64,000 bases of DNA from Bifidobacterium crudilactis (lineage in GTDB: Bacteria; Actinomycetota; Actinomycetes; Actinomycetales; Bifidobacteriaceae). This document shows, in pieces, positions 38,801 to 46,396 of the stretch (position 1 is its first letter; every line of letters begins with the position of its first letter). The DNA is taken from positions 1,114,634 through 1,178,633 of the forward strand of contig NZ_JHAL01000002.1 of NCBI RefSeq assembly GCF_000738005.1, read 5' to 3'. The position numbers and the translations under genes were made by a program. Below the pieces are notes generated by a model. That model saw only the letters and a program-made list of their open reading frames with translations. It was not told the origin of the DNA and ran no database searches.

Positions 38801-38856
38801 ACCGCAAGAACGACACCAAAGAGAAACAACGCAACAAACGTACGCAACCGACCCAT
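35845..38856 (-). CDS. Large sortase-anchored (LPXTG) surface protein
   Basis: This is a secreted, cell-wall-anchored protein of about 1000 residues. A signal peptide (MGRLRTFVALFLFGVVLAVGVLL..., cleavage near AVAADTP) comes first. Residues 50-320 resemble a DUF6273-like domain (SWWVRTPNWDW ... GFRPALRLSVQRLLL). The middle and C-terminal parts resemble pilin/isopeptide domains, including a SpaA-like VDVVKLDKDDLSTRLGGAGFEVSRDG and a final ETTAPSGYF. The end is LPYTG, a hydrophobic helix and a basic tail. No sortase gene lies in the window. ATG 38856 is conservative; the frame is open upstream through GTG 38889 to a G10 tract. The N-terminal third is less GC-rich than the rest. Confidence 0.88.
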   Translation of the reverse strand: MGRLRTFVALFLFGVVLAVGVLLVVMPVERAVAADTPVYGADGYFSELRDGALPIMDGETQTNQAMFTGWAKTRRILFGKQGNQGTYNSNQVSGGYKTLGFGGTTGITGVLGNYMGYAYTGSDSTSIGRFEALLWAEDSVTSKVAFNSGLRINSFDSSVNGFQSTLAKVANDKNSTNDVAYMNYSSFERTLFGQGFDNGKIGGVCTKTVATGCNSKSNTEQTLSDNPYPVFPLSAGDLVHYLGTWKNLANPNLVCRTFLENNNTGNCANDSDSWWVRTPNWDWNEIVVGVTQKGVPGWWYADLTRGFRPALRLSVQRLLLSSHAGSQSQQLSATDSLRLTFVDPNAKMLSWDAGVVDSGEGKELVISGTSELTQQSGFGWKVVDPDTKKILGSGRTNLDATYGTAGNMVLPMDKMTDSEKDYVLYVWGQEDGSAVSGLTNRATVPVQGTIRGWNVRMPIPYGISLTGQTSGTLTTYKIGDYDDEVFDQAGALKSVMLNTPTTPDGLKTVLKDAAVAAGSSGVDEDNPVGWVAAKWLGYPTDPSSEDVTSVFSPYAGRLQLFAQALRDAVKADGDALGEVAGQLNGLDAPVDSPVTLPVSGPGLYLIVDSSGTSLPIIVGTKVFNEALEDVVEDGMVDFADAGVKGKPRLGQAALKSDFADVYKRIVNDAGMDGFDVGSEVEYEIALRVPDLTKLDGSVSFGDYVFEVADVLPSGLDVTGTLASVRVFVGDAERTGDTSVTLQDGRLTVSGLKALFAVAGSSPVVNDTGVVPVNGVVRIRYAAVLADGALLSKPGVDGLKPNANTVTLTRSTGPTATEEKTATANVYSFTVDVVKLDKDDLSTRLGGAGFEVSRDGQPLKFVGSAGVYRLAVGGETGSATVVTKADGTLSLQGVEARGLSFKETTAPSGYFKVSDFGVDIRPVWNEDATQVTKVTYATSGTNLAYVSKDGRQVMVLDPAWILANLPYTGGIGILVLLVVGGLMLVFAVRPYVLSKRAERDANLV

Positions 38857-38888
38857 GAGAGCACCACCCACCGAAGCAAAAACAGCCA

Positions 38889-38898
38889 CCCCCCCCCC
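38889..38898 (-). promoter_or_regulatory. Poly-G tract at the 5' end of the LPXTG gene (candidate phase switch)
   Basis: Ten consecutive G on the coding strand lie between an upstream ATG (38909) and the in-frame part of the gene. With ten G the ATG 38909 frame ends at a TAG-TAA pair within the signal-peptide region. With eight or eleven it would read straight into the protein. A 16-codon frame starting at 38959 ends in TGATG overlapping ATG 38909. Homopolymer length may be misread in sequencing. Confidence 0.65.
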
Positions 38899-39058
38899 GC
38901 GACCGGCATCAAGCCAGCAGATTGCCTGAAAACCACGAAGAGAACATGCTACGAAACATGATGTCGTTAATAATACATCACGTATATATTGTTCACTTCA
39001 GGCAGACTGATTCTTGCACGCAACAGGAGTACTGCTGTCTCACCAATCAACGGAAACC

Positions 39059-40468
39059 CTAGTCCTCCAACTGTTCGCCCTTGCGTTCAGGGAGCATCAG
39101 AGCGCTCAGGCATGCGAGCGCGAAGGCCACGCAGAACACGACGAAGGTCACGGTTTTCTCTCCATTGCCAAGCGTGAGGAACAGCGGGACCAGCAACGGG
39201 GCGGCAATGGCGGCCAGCCGTCCTACCGAAGCCGCGGCCCCTGCAGCGGCGGCACGCAGCCGTGTCGGGTATATTTCGGGCGTGATGGCATACAGCACAC
39301 CCCAAGCGCCCAGATTTGCGGCCGAGAGCAGCATACCGAATCCGAGTACCTGCGGCACCGAGTTCGCCTGAGAGAACAGTAGGGCGGCGATGGCGGAAAC
39401 CGCCAGGAAGGTGCACAGGGTGCGTCGTCTGCCCCATACTTCGACAAGCCATGCCGCCAGGAAGTATCCCGGCAACTGTGCAAGGGCGATGACCAACGAG
39501 TATGCGAAGGAACTGGTCAGTGAACCGAATTGCTCGGTCAGCAGCGATGGCATCCAGGTGAAGGCACCGTAATAGGCGAAATTCACGAAGAACCAGGTCA
39601 TCCAGATAGCGGCTGTTCTTCCTCGGAACCGTCTGTCGAACAGTGCTCTTGTGGGAATCCGCTGCAGCGGTGCCTGCCTTGGGGATGCGACCGGTGCCAC
39701 GCCTCCGGCACTCTCAAAATACCGGACCGCAGCTTCGGCACGGTCATCCAGACCTTTCGACTCCAGATACCGCACCGATTCTGGGATGTGGATTCTTGCG
39801 ACAATCGCGTACAGCAATGGGGCGGCTCCGATAAGCAAGGCCCAGCGCCACCCCCAGTCCCCCGTGTTGGGAATGACGTAATACCCTATCGCCGCTGCGA
39901 CAATCCAGCCGATGGCCCAGAAGGATTCGAGCAGCACCGTCATTCTTCCTCGGTGTGCCGCCGGGGAGAACTCGCTAATCAGCGTCGAAGCCACCGGCAG
40001 TTCGGCACCCAGACCCAAACCTATGACGAACCTCGCCACCAGTAGCGCCAGCAGGGTCATGGACAGAGCCATGCCCGCGCTCGCTATGCCGAAAATCACC
40101 AGAGTTGCCGTGAATACCGTTTTGCGCCCTATGCGGTCGGCGAGGAAACCTCCCAGAGCGGCACCAATCGCCATGCCGACGAATCCGATGGACAGCACCC
40201 AGGAACGTTCGCTGAGGGTGAGCTGAAAGTGCGGGTCGGCGGCTATAGCGGCCACCACGAATGAGACCAGTCCGACATCCATCGCATCGAATGCCCAGCC
40301 TATGCCCGAGGCGACGAGCAGCTTCTTATGGGCACGGTTGATTGGCAGACGGTCCAGACGCTGATTTCTGCTCAGCGTCTGAGGTCCAGAGGTCATATGC
40401 TTCGCCGCAGACTCTTGCGCATCAGGCGATGAAGGGGAATTTGCACCATACTCCGTAGACTGCTGCAT
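39059..40468 (-). CDS. Major facilitator superfamily transporter (metabolite:H+ symporter type)
   Basis: This is a 12-helix secondary transporter of about 469 residues. It has the sugar/acid-porter signatures ADRIGRKTVF between helices 2 and 3, ARFVIGLGLGAELPVASTLISEFSPAAHRGRM around helices 4-5, and PESVRYLESKG at the end of helix 6. The second half repeats with VEVWGRRRT and ITPEIYPTRLRA. The start of the membrane part, SGIGWAFDAMDVGLVSFVVAA, matches the NiaP/aromatic-acid symporter group, so a small carboxylate such as nicotinate or an aromatic acid is the likely substrate. The first 45 residues are polar. Single gene, no operon partner. Confidence 0.88.
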   Translation of the reverse strand: MQQSTEYGANSPSSPDAQESAAKHMTSGPQTLSRNQRLDRLPINRAHKKLLVASGIGWAFDAMDVGLVSFVVAAIAADPHFQLTLSERSWVLSIGFVGMAIGAALGGFLADRIGRKTVFTATLVIFGIASAGMALSMTLLALLVARFVIGLGLGAELPVASTLISEFSPAAHRGRMTVLLESFWAIGWIVAAAIGYYVIPNTGDWGWRWALLIGAAPLLYAIVARIHIPESVRYLESKGLDDRAEAAVRYFESAGGVAPVASPRQAPLQRIPTRALFDRRFRGRTAAIWMTWFFVNFAYYGAFTWMPSLLTEQFGSLTSSFAYSLVIALAQLPGYFLAAWLVEVWGRRRTLCTFLAVSAIAALLFSQANSVPQVLGFGMLLSAANLGAWGVLYAITPEIYPTRLRAAAAGAAASVGRLAAIAAPLLVPLFLTLGNGEKTVTFVVFCVAFALACLSALMLPERKGEQLED

Positions 40469-40560
40469 GCGGAATCCTTCTCATAAGGGATTGCGGACCA
40501 GTTCTCTGGAACGCACCAGATGATTCAGACAATAATGCACAATCCGCAGCACCCACAAGT

Positions 40561-40630
40561 GATAACTGCGCTAAAAGGACAGCTTTTCTCCTGAATTATC
40601 CAGATTTGCTGTCCTTTTAGTGCAGTTATC
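40561..40630. repeat. Palindromic element P, copy 4
   Basis: GATAACTGCGCTAAAAGGAC...CTTTTAGTGCAGTTATC, 70 bp, with near-perfect arms. It ends 6 bp from the scpB stop on the minus strand and lies between scpB and the transporter gene. Confidence 0.92.
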
Positions 40631-40636
40631 TATTTT

Positions 40637-41401
40637 CTACCTGTTTTCCCCCTCGTCGAGGACCGTATCGACCTGCGGAAGGAATGGGGCCAGTGACGGC
40701 AAGTCCGCAAGACTCTCCAGACCCATGTGATCAAGGAACTCGGAGGTCGTCACCAGCAATCCGGCTCTCGTATCCGCCTCGACGCCATCCTCCCGCACCA
40801 GCCCGCGAATGGATAGGGAACGTATCACACCATCTGAATTCACCCCGCGTATTGCCGCGACCTGCGCTCTGGTAATCGGCTGTTTGTAAGCCACAATCGA
40901 CAAGGCCTCCAAGGCAGCCTGAGACAACTTGGCGCTCTGCCCATCGGTGACGAATGCCGACACGACGTTCTCAAACTCGGCACGGCTGCAATACTGCCAT
41001 CCTCGTGCGGTATGCCGGAGTTCAAAGCCGCGCATACGCTGCGAATCGTTTCCCTGATAATCGTCCTGCAGCCCATCTAGGGCTTTCTCGACCTGCTGCT
41101 GACTGATTGACAGCACCCGCGCAAGATCGCCGCTGTGTTGGGGCTGTTCCGCGGCCATCAGCATGGCTTCCAAGCAGGCAGGAAGACCTCCGGGAAAATC
41201 GTCGACATCGAAGTCCACGTATTCCGGTCTGGTATCGACAGGATGGGAGCTCACATCTTGCCGCGGTGATTCACTCGTCGCGGATTCACTATCCCTTGAT
41301 TCACTATCCACTGATTCACTGTCCACTGACTGACCGGTAACTGATTCACTGCCCACTTGCTCTGGCTCGTGCTCTCCGCCGGCTTCCTCGTAATCGTGCA
41401 T
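40637..41401 (-). CDS. scpB: Segregation and condensation protein ScpB
   Basis: This winged-helix kleisin-binding subunit of SMC-ScpAB condenses and organises the chromosome. The core begins GGLPACLEAMLMAAEQPQHSGDLARVLS and contains LSQAALEALSIVAYKQPITRAQVAAIRGVNSDGVIRSL, the family signature, followed by RGLV and a LLVTTSEFLDHMGL end. An N-terminal tail of about 60 residues carries short Asp-Ser-Glu-Ser repeats encoded by a tandem ATTCACT-containing repeat (41268-41350). ATG 41401 is chosen on GAGGAGGGG upstream. It lies 99 bp downstream of scpA. SMC itself is at the right end of the window. Confidence 0.94.
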   Translation of the reverse strand: MHDYEEAGGEHEPEQVGSESVTGQSVDSESVDSESRDSESATSESPRQDVSSHPVDTRPEYVDFDVDDFPGGLPACLEAMLMAAEQPQHSGDLARVLSISQQQVEKALDGLQDDYQGNDSQRMRGFELRHTARGWQYCSRAEFENVVSAFVTDGQSAKLSQAALEALSIVAYKQPITRAQVAAIRGVNSDGVIRSLSIRGLVREDGVEADTRAGLLVTTSEFLDHMGLESLADLPSLAPFLPQVDTVLDEGENR

Positions 41402-41500
41402 CACCCCTCCTCTCACCTACCTGTTCATATGCATGCTTGTTCGGATACCTACTCATATCGCCGTCTTGATTGTTCCATGGCCGGCCATGCCATCGGCGGC

Positions 41501-42439
41501 CTAGGCGAAATCCTTGGCGCTCATAGTGACCTCCTGAGTATCTTCAGCATCGGCATCCCACCTCAGATACAGCTCTTCGAACGGTCCCGACTGTTTCACA
41601 TGCACCGCCCCCTGCTTGAAGAATGCCAGAATCGCCAGGAACCTTGCCACCATCTCCATAGGCGACTGCACATCGGCGACAAGAGCCTTGAACGTCACCA
41701 CCGCCCCCTTGTTCGCAGTCAGCCGTTCCCTGACCAGAGCGGCCTGCTGTCGCAAATCAACAATCGGCACGTGCAGCTGCGCAACCGAAACCTCGGTCAT
41801 CGGCGCATTGGCCAGAACCTGAGCTGCGATTCTGGCGAGCGCCTCGCCGTCCACCTCCCACTGCAATTCAGGCAAACGGTCAGCGAAGGATGTGTCGTTT
41901 TCCGGCGTATGCGGGTATCTGCCAGAGTTGGCCAGCAGTCGGGCGCGGAAATCGTCACCGGCACGTTTGAAGGCCTTGTACTGCAGTAGGCGAGCAAAAA
42001 TCAAATCCCGCTCGCGCAAGGCCTCCATACTTTGCTCGCTCTGTTCCCCATCTTCCCCTCCGGGAAGCAGAGCCGCGCTCTTCGCTTCAATCAGCACTGC
42101 GGCGACATCCAAAAAAGCACTCGCCTCATCCAAACCGTCCTCGAAATCCAATCGCCGTACGTACGCGATGAACTCTTCGGTGATGGCCGAGAGCGATACC
42201 TCGGTGAGTTCCAGACGCTTGTTGGCGAGCAAACCGAGCAGGACATCGAAAGGCCCCTGGTACACGTCCAGGGTGACCGAGAACCCAGGGTTCGGCGATG
42301 TTGATTCATCAACGGCAGCTTCACCTTGAAAATCCGCATGTCGTGTGTTCGTCACCTGCGCCTGAGATGCCCGAGACATCCGAGGCATCTGTATGCCGGA
42401 ACCCATTGCCTCTTGGGAAAGGTCGCCATCCATGTCCAT
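41501..42439 (-). CDS. scpA: Segregation and condensation protein ScpA (kleisin)
   Basis: ScpA bridges the two SMC heads. Its kleisin N-terminus is FSVTLDVYQGPFDVLLGLLANKRLELTEVSLSAITEEFIAYV. DLDEA-type helices DEASAFLDVAAVLIEAKSAALLPG follow. The C-terminal winged helix (MVARFLAILAFFKQGAVHVKQSGPFEELYLRW) binds the SMC head. About 45 polar residues precede the domain. The gene starts 9 bp after the parA stop, and scpB follows, so parA-scpA-scpB is one transcription unit, probably including xerD upstream. Confidence 0.94.
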   Translation of the reverse strand: MDMDGDLSQEAMGSGIQMPRMSRASQAQVTNTRHADFQGEAAVDESTSPNPGFSVTLDVYQGPFDVLLGLLANKRLELTEVSLSAITEEFIAYVRRLDFEDGLDEASAFLDVAAVLIEAKSAALLPGGEDGEQSEQSMEALRERDLIFARLLQYKAFKRAGDDFRARLLANSGRYPHTPENDTSFADRLPELQWEVDGEALARIAAQVLANAPMTEVSVAQLHVPIVDLRQQAALVRERLTANKGAVVTFKALVADVQSPMEMVARFLAILAFFKQGAVHVKQSGPFEELYLRWDADAEDTQEVTMSAKDFA

Positions 42440-42448
42440 CGAAAGCGC

Positions 42449-43288
42449 TCAGGCGACTATGCCGCGTGAAATGAGTTCCCTGGCGACCTCTCGATACTCT
42501 TTTGAGGTTTTGTGGGCAGGAGCGTACATGCTGATGGGAGCACCCGAAACCGTCGCATCCGGCAGTTTTATCGAGCGTGTGATGACGGTATGGAATACCT
42601 TGCCTTTGAAGGCCTCGAAGATGCGCTGCAGAACCTCCTCGGAATGCAGGGTGCGGGTATACATCGTCACCAGCACACCGTATACCTCCAAGGAAGGATT
42701 GATGCGGTTACGAACCTTTTCTATCGACTGCATCAGCAGAGCGACTCCGCGAAGGGCAAAAAACTCGGCGGCAACCGGTATGACCACACCGTCGGCCGCT
42801 GTCAGTGCATTCACCGTCAGCAGTCCCAGAGACGGCTGGCAATCGATGATAATCAGATCGTATTCGTCTCTGAGTGGTCGAAGTGTACCGGCGAGAACCT
42901 GTTCCCTGCCGACTTCGGTGACCAGCTGAACTTCGGCGGCGGAAAGGTCGATATTCGCCGGAATGATGTCCAGATTGGGGAATCGAGTATGCACCACGAC
43001 TTCGTGCACATCCATCGAAGGATTGAACAACGCGGTGTAAATCGTATTGTCAACGCTGTTGGCGTTGATTCCCAGACCAACCGTGGCGGCGCCCTGGGGG
43101 TCGAAATCCACAATCAGCACACGGCGACCGTACAGGCTTAACGCCCCGGCGATATTGATGGAGCTGGTCGTTTTGCCAACTCCCCCCTTCTGGTTGCACA
43201 TGGCGACCACGCGGGCAGGTCCGTGCTGGTTCAGTGGTTCAGGGGCGGCGAAGGTGTCATACTCTCGCCCAAGCAAATCCGTAGGCAT
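42449..43288 (-). CDS. ParA/Soj-family chromosome-partitioning ATPase
   Basis: This is a deviant Walker-type ATPase of the MinD/ParA group. The motif VVAMCNQKGGVGKTTSSINIAGAL contains the signature lysine and P-loop, followed by VLIVDFDPQGAATVGLGI and LIIIDCQPSLGLLTVNAL. Length is 279 residues. It is not next to parB but in the actinobacterial xerD-parA-scpA-scpB arrangement, so it is a second, orphan ParA acting with the condensin genes rather than the oriC-proximal one. The start at ATG 43288 has only a weak ribosome site. The 209 bp between it and the xerD stop show no gene. Confidence 0.92.
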   Translation of the reverse strand: MPTDLLGREYDTFAAPEPLNQHGPARVVAMCNQKGGVGKTTSSINIAGALSLYGRRVLIVDFDPQGAATVGLGINANSVDNTIYTALFNPSMDVHEVVVHTRFPNLDIIPANIDLSAAEVQLVTEVGREQVLAGTLRPLRDEYDLIIIDCQPSLGLLTVNALTAADGVVIPVAAEFFALRGVALLMQSIEKVRNRINPSLEVYGVLVTMYTRTLHSEEVLQRIFEAFKGKVFHTVITRSIKLPDATVSGAPISMYAPAHKTSKEYREVARELISRGIVA

Positions 43289-43497
43289 ACCACCACACTA
43301 CCAACATCCTTCACCAGCTTGGCCCAAAGAGAGGACGTAATCCATCATCCATCGGACATCACTCTTCTCAAAATATGCAAAGTGCGGCAAGACACGCCGA
43401 CACCGGTCCTCCATACATGGTCTTTTGGGCACTGTGGTCGATGCATGCATAAGGCCAGGTCGTCAACCACCATGCTTCCTCACGAGGCATATGCGTA

Positions 43498-44421
43498 TCA
43501 ACGCGCCCGCGGATGCGCCAGAGTATACGCCTCAATAAGATTGTCGGGGCTCACATGCGTGTAAATCTGCGTGGTCGTCACTGATGCGTGCCCGAGCAGC
43601 TCCTGCACCGTACGCACATCCGCGCCACCCTGAATCAGATGCGTGGCGAAAGAATGTCTGAGCGTATGGGGATGCAGCGGCCGTGTGATGCCTGCCCGTT
43701 CGCCCGCATGTTGCACAATCTCCCATACCGATTGGCGAGACAGACGCCTCCCGCGTTTATTCAGCATCACCGCCGAGAGTTCTTCGGTCTTCTTCGCCCG
43801 TCGCTGCAACGCCGGTCTGCCGATGTTGAGATATTGTTCCATCGCGTGCAACGCATAGGAGCCAAACGGCACCAGACGCTGTTTGGAACCCTTGCCGGTT
43901 AGTTTCACCACACATGATTCCAAATCAAGATCGGCGAGGTCCATGCCGACCGCTTCGGACACCCGCGATCCCGTGGCATACATGAACTCCAACAGCGCCT
44001 TGTCTCTGAGCGCCACCGGATCGTCTGAATCGCCGCACGCAGCAGCATCCAGCAATGCGCCGACCTCGTCCACTGTCAGAACGTCCGGGAGCTGCTGACC
44101 GGACTTCGGCGCTTTGACCGTGTCGGAGATGTCAACGGATACCAGGTGTTGACGCAGCGCGAAGCGGTGGAACTCATGAATCGAGGCGAGACGACGCGCT
44201 CTGCTCCTGCTGCTTTCGGATGCCAGCGTGGTGATGAATGATTCCACATCGTTACGACTGACTTCGTCTACGGTGTTGACCCCTCGCGTATGAAGAAAAT
44301 CCGTGTATTTGCGCAAATCCGAGGAGTAGGCGCTCACGGTCGCCTTTGACAGGCCTCGTTCCACACCGACGTAGGCCAGGAACTGCTCGAGCAGTTCCTC
44401 GTAAGGCTTGGTTTCACCCAC
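43498..44421 (-). CDS. xerD: Tyrosine recombinase XerD
   Basis: This is the XerC partner for dimer resolution at dif. The N-terminal domain is EELLEQFLAYVGVERGLSKATVSAYSSDLRKYTDFL. Catalytic residues are Arg in FMYATGSRVSEAVGMDL, Lys region in KLTGKGSKQRLVP, HTLRHSFATHLIQGGADVRTVQELLGHASVTTTQIYTH with His-x-x-Arg, His and the nucleophile Tyr. GTG 44421 is chosen because GGAAGGGTGG lies just upstream. Translation could also begin at ATG 44478, and the open frame runs to 44505, inside repeat element B copy 2. About 307 residues, typical of XerD. Confidence 0.92.
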   Translation of the reverse strand: MGETKPYEELLEQFLAYVGVERGLSKATVSAYSSDLRKYTDFLHTRGVNTVDEVSRNDVESFITTLASESSRSRARRLASIHEFHRFALRQHLVSVDISDTVKAPKSGQQLPDVLTVDEVGALLDAAACGDSDDPVALRDKALLEFMYATGSRVSEAVGMDLADLDLESCVVKLTGKGSKQRLVPFGSYALHAMEQYLNIGRPALQRRAKKTEELSAVMLNKRGRRLSRQSVWEIVQHAGERAGITRPLHPHTLRHSFATHLIQGGADVRTVQELLGHASVTTTQIYTHVSPDNLIEAYTLAHPRAR

Positions 44422-44483
44422 GATTCCACCCTTCCGGGACCTGTTGGCGTCTTCAAGGATGCAGATTTCGGCATCCATTTCGT

Positions 44484-44592
44484 TTGTGTAGGGATTATGG
44501 TCCATACCATCCCTATTCGTACTTCAACAATGGCGGAATCATGGGCATCACTGACGCTAACTCATCCGGTCTATCCGGTAATCCCTACACAA
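44484..44592. repeat. Terminal-inverted-repeat element B, copy 2
   Basis: This 109-bp element has TTGTGTAGGGATT / AATCCCTACACAA ends that extend by two or three bases (CGTT...AACG-like). The interior shows short local palindromes (ATGGTCCATACCAT) but no clear similarity to copies 1 and 3. It lies between the start of xerD and the rplT terminator. Confidence 0.88.
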
Positions 44593-44620
44593 AACGGGGT
44601 TGGAATCATCCTGCCCCTAC

Positions 44621-44659
44621 ATATGACACGACCCCGCACTTGGCGGGGTCGTGTCATAT
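44621..44659 (-). terminator. Terminator of infC-rpmI-rplT
   Basis: ATATGACACGACCCCGC and GCGGGGTCGTGTCATAT form a perfect 17-bp stem with a 5-nt loop, 35 bp after the rplT stop. The stem is GC-rich in the core with AT-rich base, typical of an intrinsic terminator for a highly expressed operon. Confidence 0.88.
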
Positions 44660-44693
44660 CAGCTCAATGATGCTGCTGCAACCAGCAGTGTCA

Positions 44694-45077
44694 TCAGGCG
44701 GCAACCGGAGCGTTGACGTCCTCAGGCAGTGCCTTCTTGGCCTCGGCGACGATTGCGCTGAAGGTCTCGGGGTCGCTGACAGCCAGTTCGGCCAGTGCAC
44801 GACGGTCGAGATCGATGTCGGCAAGGCGCAGACCCTGGATGAAGCGGTTGTACGTCATTCCCTCGGCGCGGACCGCGGCGTTGATGCGCTGGATCCACAG
44901 CTTGCGGAAATCACCCTTGCGTGCCTTGCGGTCACGGAAGTTGTAGTTGAATGAGTGGAGCAGCTGCTCCTTGGCCTTGCGGTACAGGCGTGAACGCTGC
45001 CCACGGTAGCCGGAAGCCCTCTCGAGTACGGTGCGACGCTTCTTGTGAGCGTTCACTGCGCGCTTTACACGTGCCAT
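44694..45077 (-). CDS. rplT: 50S ribosomal protein L20
   Basis: L20 is an early 50S assembly protein binding 23S rRNA domains. It starts [42 protein letters not shown] and continues [24 protein letters not shown], the diagnostic blocks. Length is 127 residues, with a short Ala/Pro tail. It is last in infC-rpmI-rplT, 42 bp after rpmI. In some bacteria L20 represses this operon by binding the mRNA leader; whether that happens here cannot be seen. Confidence 0.98.
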   Translation of the reverse strand: MARVKRAVNAHKKRRTVLERASGYRGQRSRLYRKAKEQLLHSFNYNFRDRKARKGDFRKLWIQRINAAVRAEGMTYNRFIQGLRLADIDLDRRALAELAVSDPETFSAIVAEAKKALPEDVNAPVAA

Positions 45078-45119
45078 TATTGTTCCTCAGCTTTCTTGGA
45101 TTTTTGGCTTTGGGCCGGC

Positions 45120-45314
45120 TCAGTGGTTGAGCAGCTTCTTCATCTTCTTGGACTGGCTTGGTGCGAGCACCTGATCTGCAGCCAGCGCACGACGCTTGCG
45201 TGCGGACTTATGCTCAAGGTTATGGCGCATTGCGCTGCCCACCTGCATCAGCTTGCCCGTGCCGGTGACACGGACGCGCTTGGACGCGGCGGAATTACTT
45301 TTCATCTTCGGCAT
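45120..45314 (-). CDS. rpmI: 50S ribosomal protein L35
   Basis: This is a 64-residue basic ribosomal protein. It begins [24 protein letters not shown] and contains [13 protein letters not shown], the L35 pattern. The ATG lies inside the last codons of infC (20-bp overlap), so synthesis is coupled to IF-3. Middle gene of infC-rpmI-rplT. Confidence 0.97.
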   Translation of the reverse strand: MPKMKSNSAASKRVRVTGTGKLMQVGSAMRHNLEHKSARKRRALAADQVLAPSQSKKMKKLLNH

Positions 45315-46080
45315 TGCTGCCCTCCTTGGTTGTTGTCTTGTTCACAGAAGTCTTAGCGGAGGCAACTGATTGCATCCCCTTGGCTGCGGCGGAAGTCTCT
45401 GGCTTCGCCGAAGCGGTGGAGGTCGGCGCATTATGGATTCTTTCCCCCAATGCTGCCGCACTCTGAGGCTTGGCCTCCTGTTTTGCCGCCAAACGTGCCG
45501 CCTGACGTGCCTGACGCTCTGCCCTTGCCTGATCGCCGCGACGGCGCTGCTCGGACTGCGTGTGTACCTTCTTGCCCTTGGGCGCGAGGGTCATGATGAT
45601 GTTTCGACCCTCTTGCTTTGGTGACGATTCAATGCTGCCGAGATCCGAAATCTCGTCCGCAAGACGACGCAACAGTTCCACGCCGCCGATCGGGCGCGAC
45701 TGCTCACGACCACGAAGCATGATGGTGACCTTGACTTTGTCCCCACCCTGAAGGAAGCGGCTGACGTGCCCCTTCTTCACTTCGAAATCATGGCTGTCGA
45801 TCTTCAGACGGAAACGGATTTCCTTGACCTCAGCAGTGCTTTGATTACGACGGGCTTCACGAGCCTTGATCTTTTCGGTGTACTTGAATTTGCCGTAGTC
45901 AATGAGCTTGGTCACCGGTGGTTTGGCGTTCGGCGCCACCTCGACCAAATCGAGATTCGCCTCCCGTGCCAGATTGAGCGCGACCGAGGTTGCGATAACC
46001 CCCACCTGCTCGCCATTCGGTCCGATCAGGCGTACTTGGGGTACTCGAATCTCGTCGTTGATCCGTGGTTCGTCGCTAAT
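45295..46080 (-). CDS. infC: Translation initiation factor IF-3, with a probable AUU start
   Basis: IF-3 binds the 30S subunit and checks start-codon selection. The N-domain is [26 protein letters not shown] and the linker/C-domain has [37 protein letters not shown]. The frame is open to 46182, but the usual start aligns with ATT at 46080, with GAAGGAG six nt upstream. A non-canonical AUU start, through which IF-3 limits its own synthesis, is known for this gene in other bacteria. A C-tail of about 90 residues, rich in Ala, Lys, Gln and Ser, is an extension not found in E. coli IF-3. Confidence 0.95.
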   Translation of the reverse strand: MSDEPRINDEIRVPQVRLIGPNGEQVGVIATSVALNLAREANLDLVEVAPNAKPPVTKLIDYGKFKYTEKIKAREARRNQSTAEVKEIRFRLKIDSHDFEVKKGHVSRFLQGGDKVKVTIMLRGREQSRPIGGVELLRRLADEISDLGSIESSPKQEGRNIIMTLAPKGKKVHTQSEQRRRGDQARAERQARQAARLAAKQEAKPQSAAALGERIHNAPTSTASAKPETSAAAKGMQSVASAKTSVNKTTTKEGSNAEDEK

Positions 46081-46396
46081 GATGACTCCTTCGCTTACTG
46101 CTGTTCGTGGAGCCTCTACCTGAATCCCTGCATATTGTTCGCATTCAACGCATAGCCGACCGCACACCAGAACGGGCGTCACTCAGACGTCGCACGATTG
46201 GTCATCGCAGTCTTGACAACGACGGTTTCACACGTCGTAATAGGCTAATGCCTTGAACCCGAAACCTTGCAAGGCTTCCAGGTGGGAAGTTCCGCTTTCT
46301 TGATTGCTCAAGCCTTGTAGATACTACCACATCCTCGGGAGTGTCGTGACCATGGCGGCCCTGCAGCCAGCCTCGGCTTTGACGCCCGCCTGTCCT
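46081..46396 (-). promoter_or_regulatory. Leader and promoter region of infC
   Basis: There are 316 bp without a gene between the infC start and the msrAB stop. On the minus strand it contains a possible -10 (TAGTAT near 46321-46326) and a CCTTGCAAGG palindrome. About 240 nt of potential 5' untranslated RNA follow, ending in the GAAGGAG site. L20 autoregulatory leaders occur upstream of this operon in other bacteria, but I cannot fold this one into a recognised class. Confidence 0.4.
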
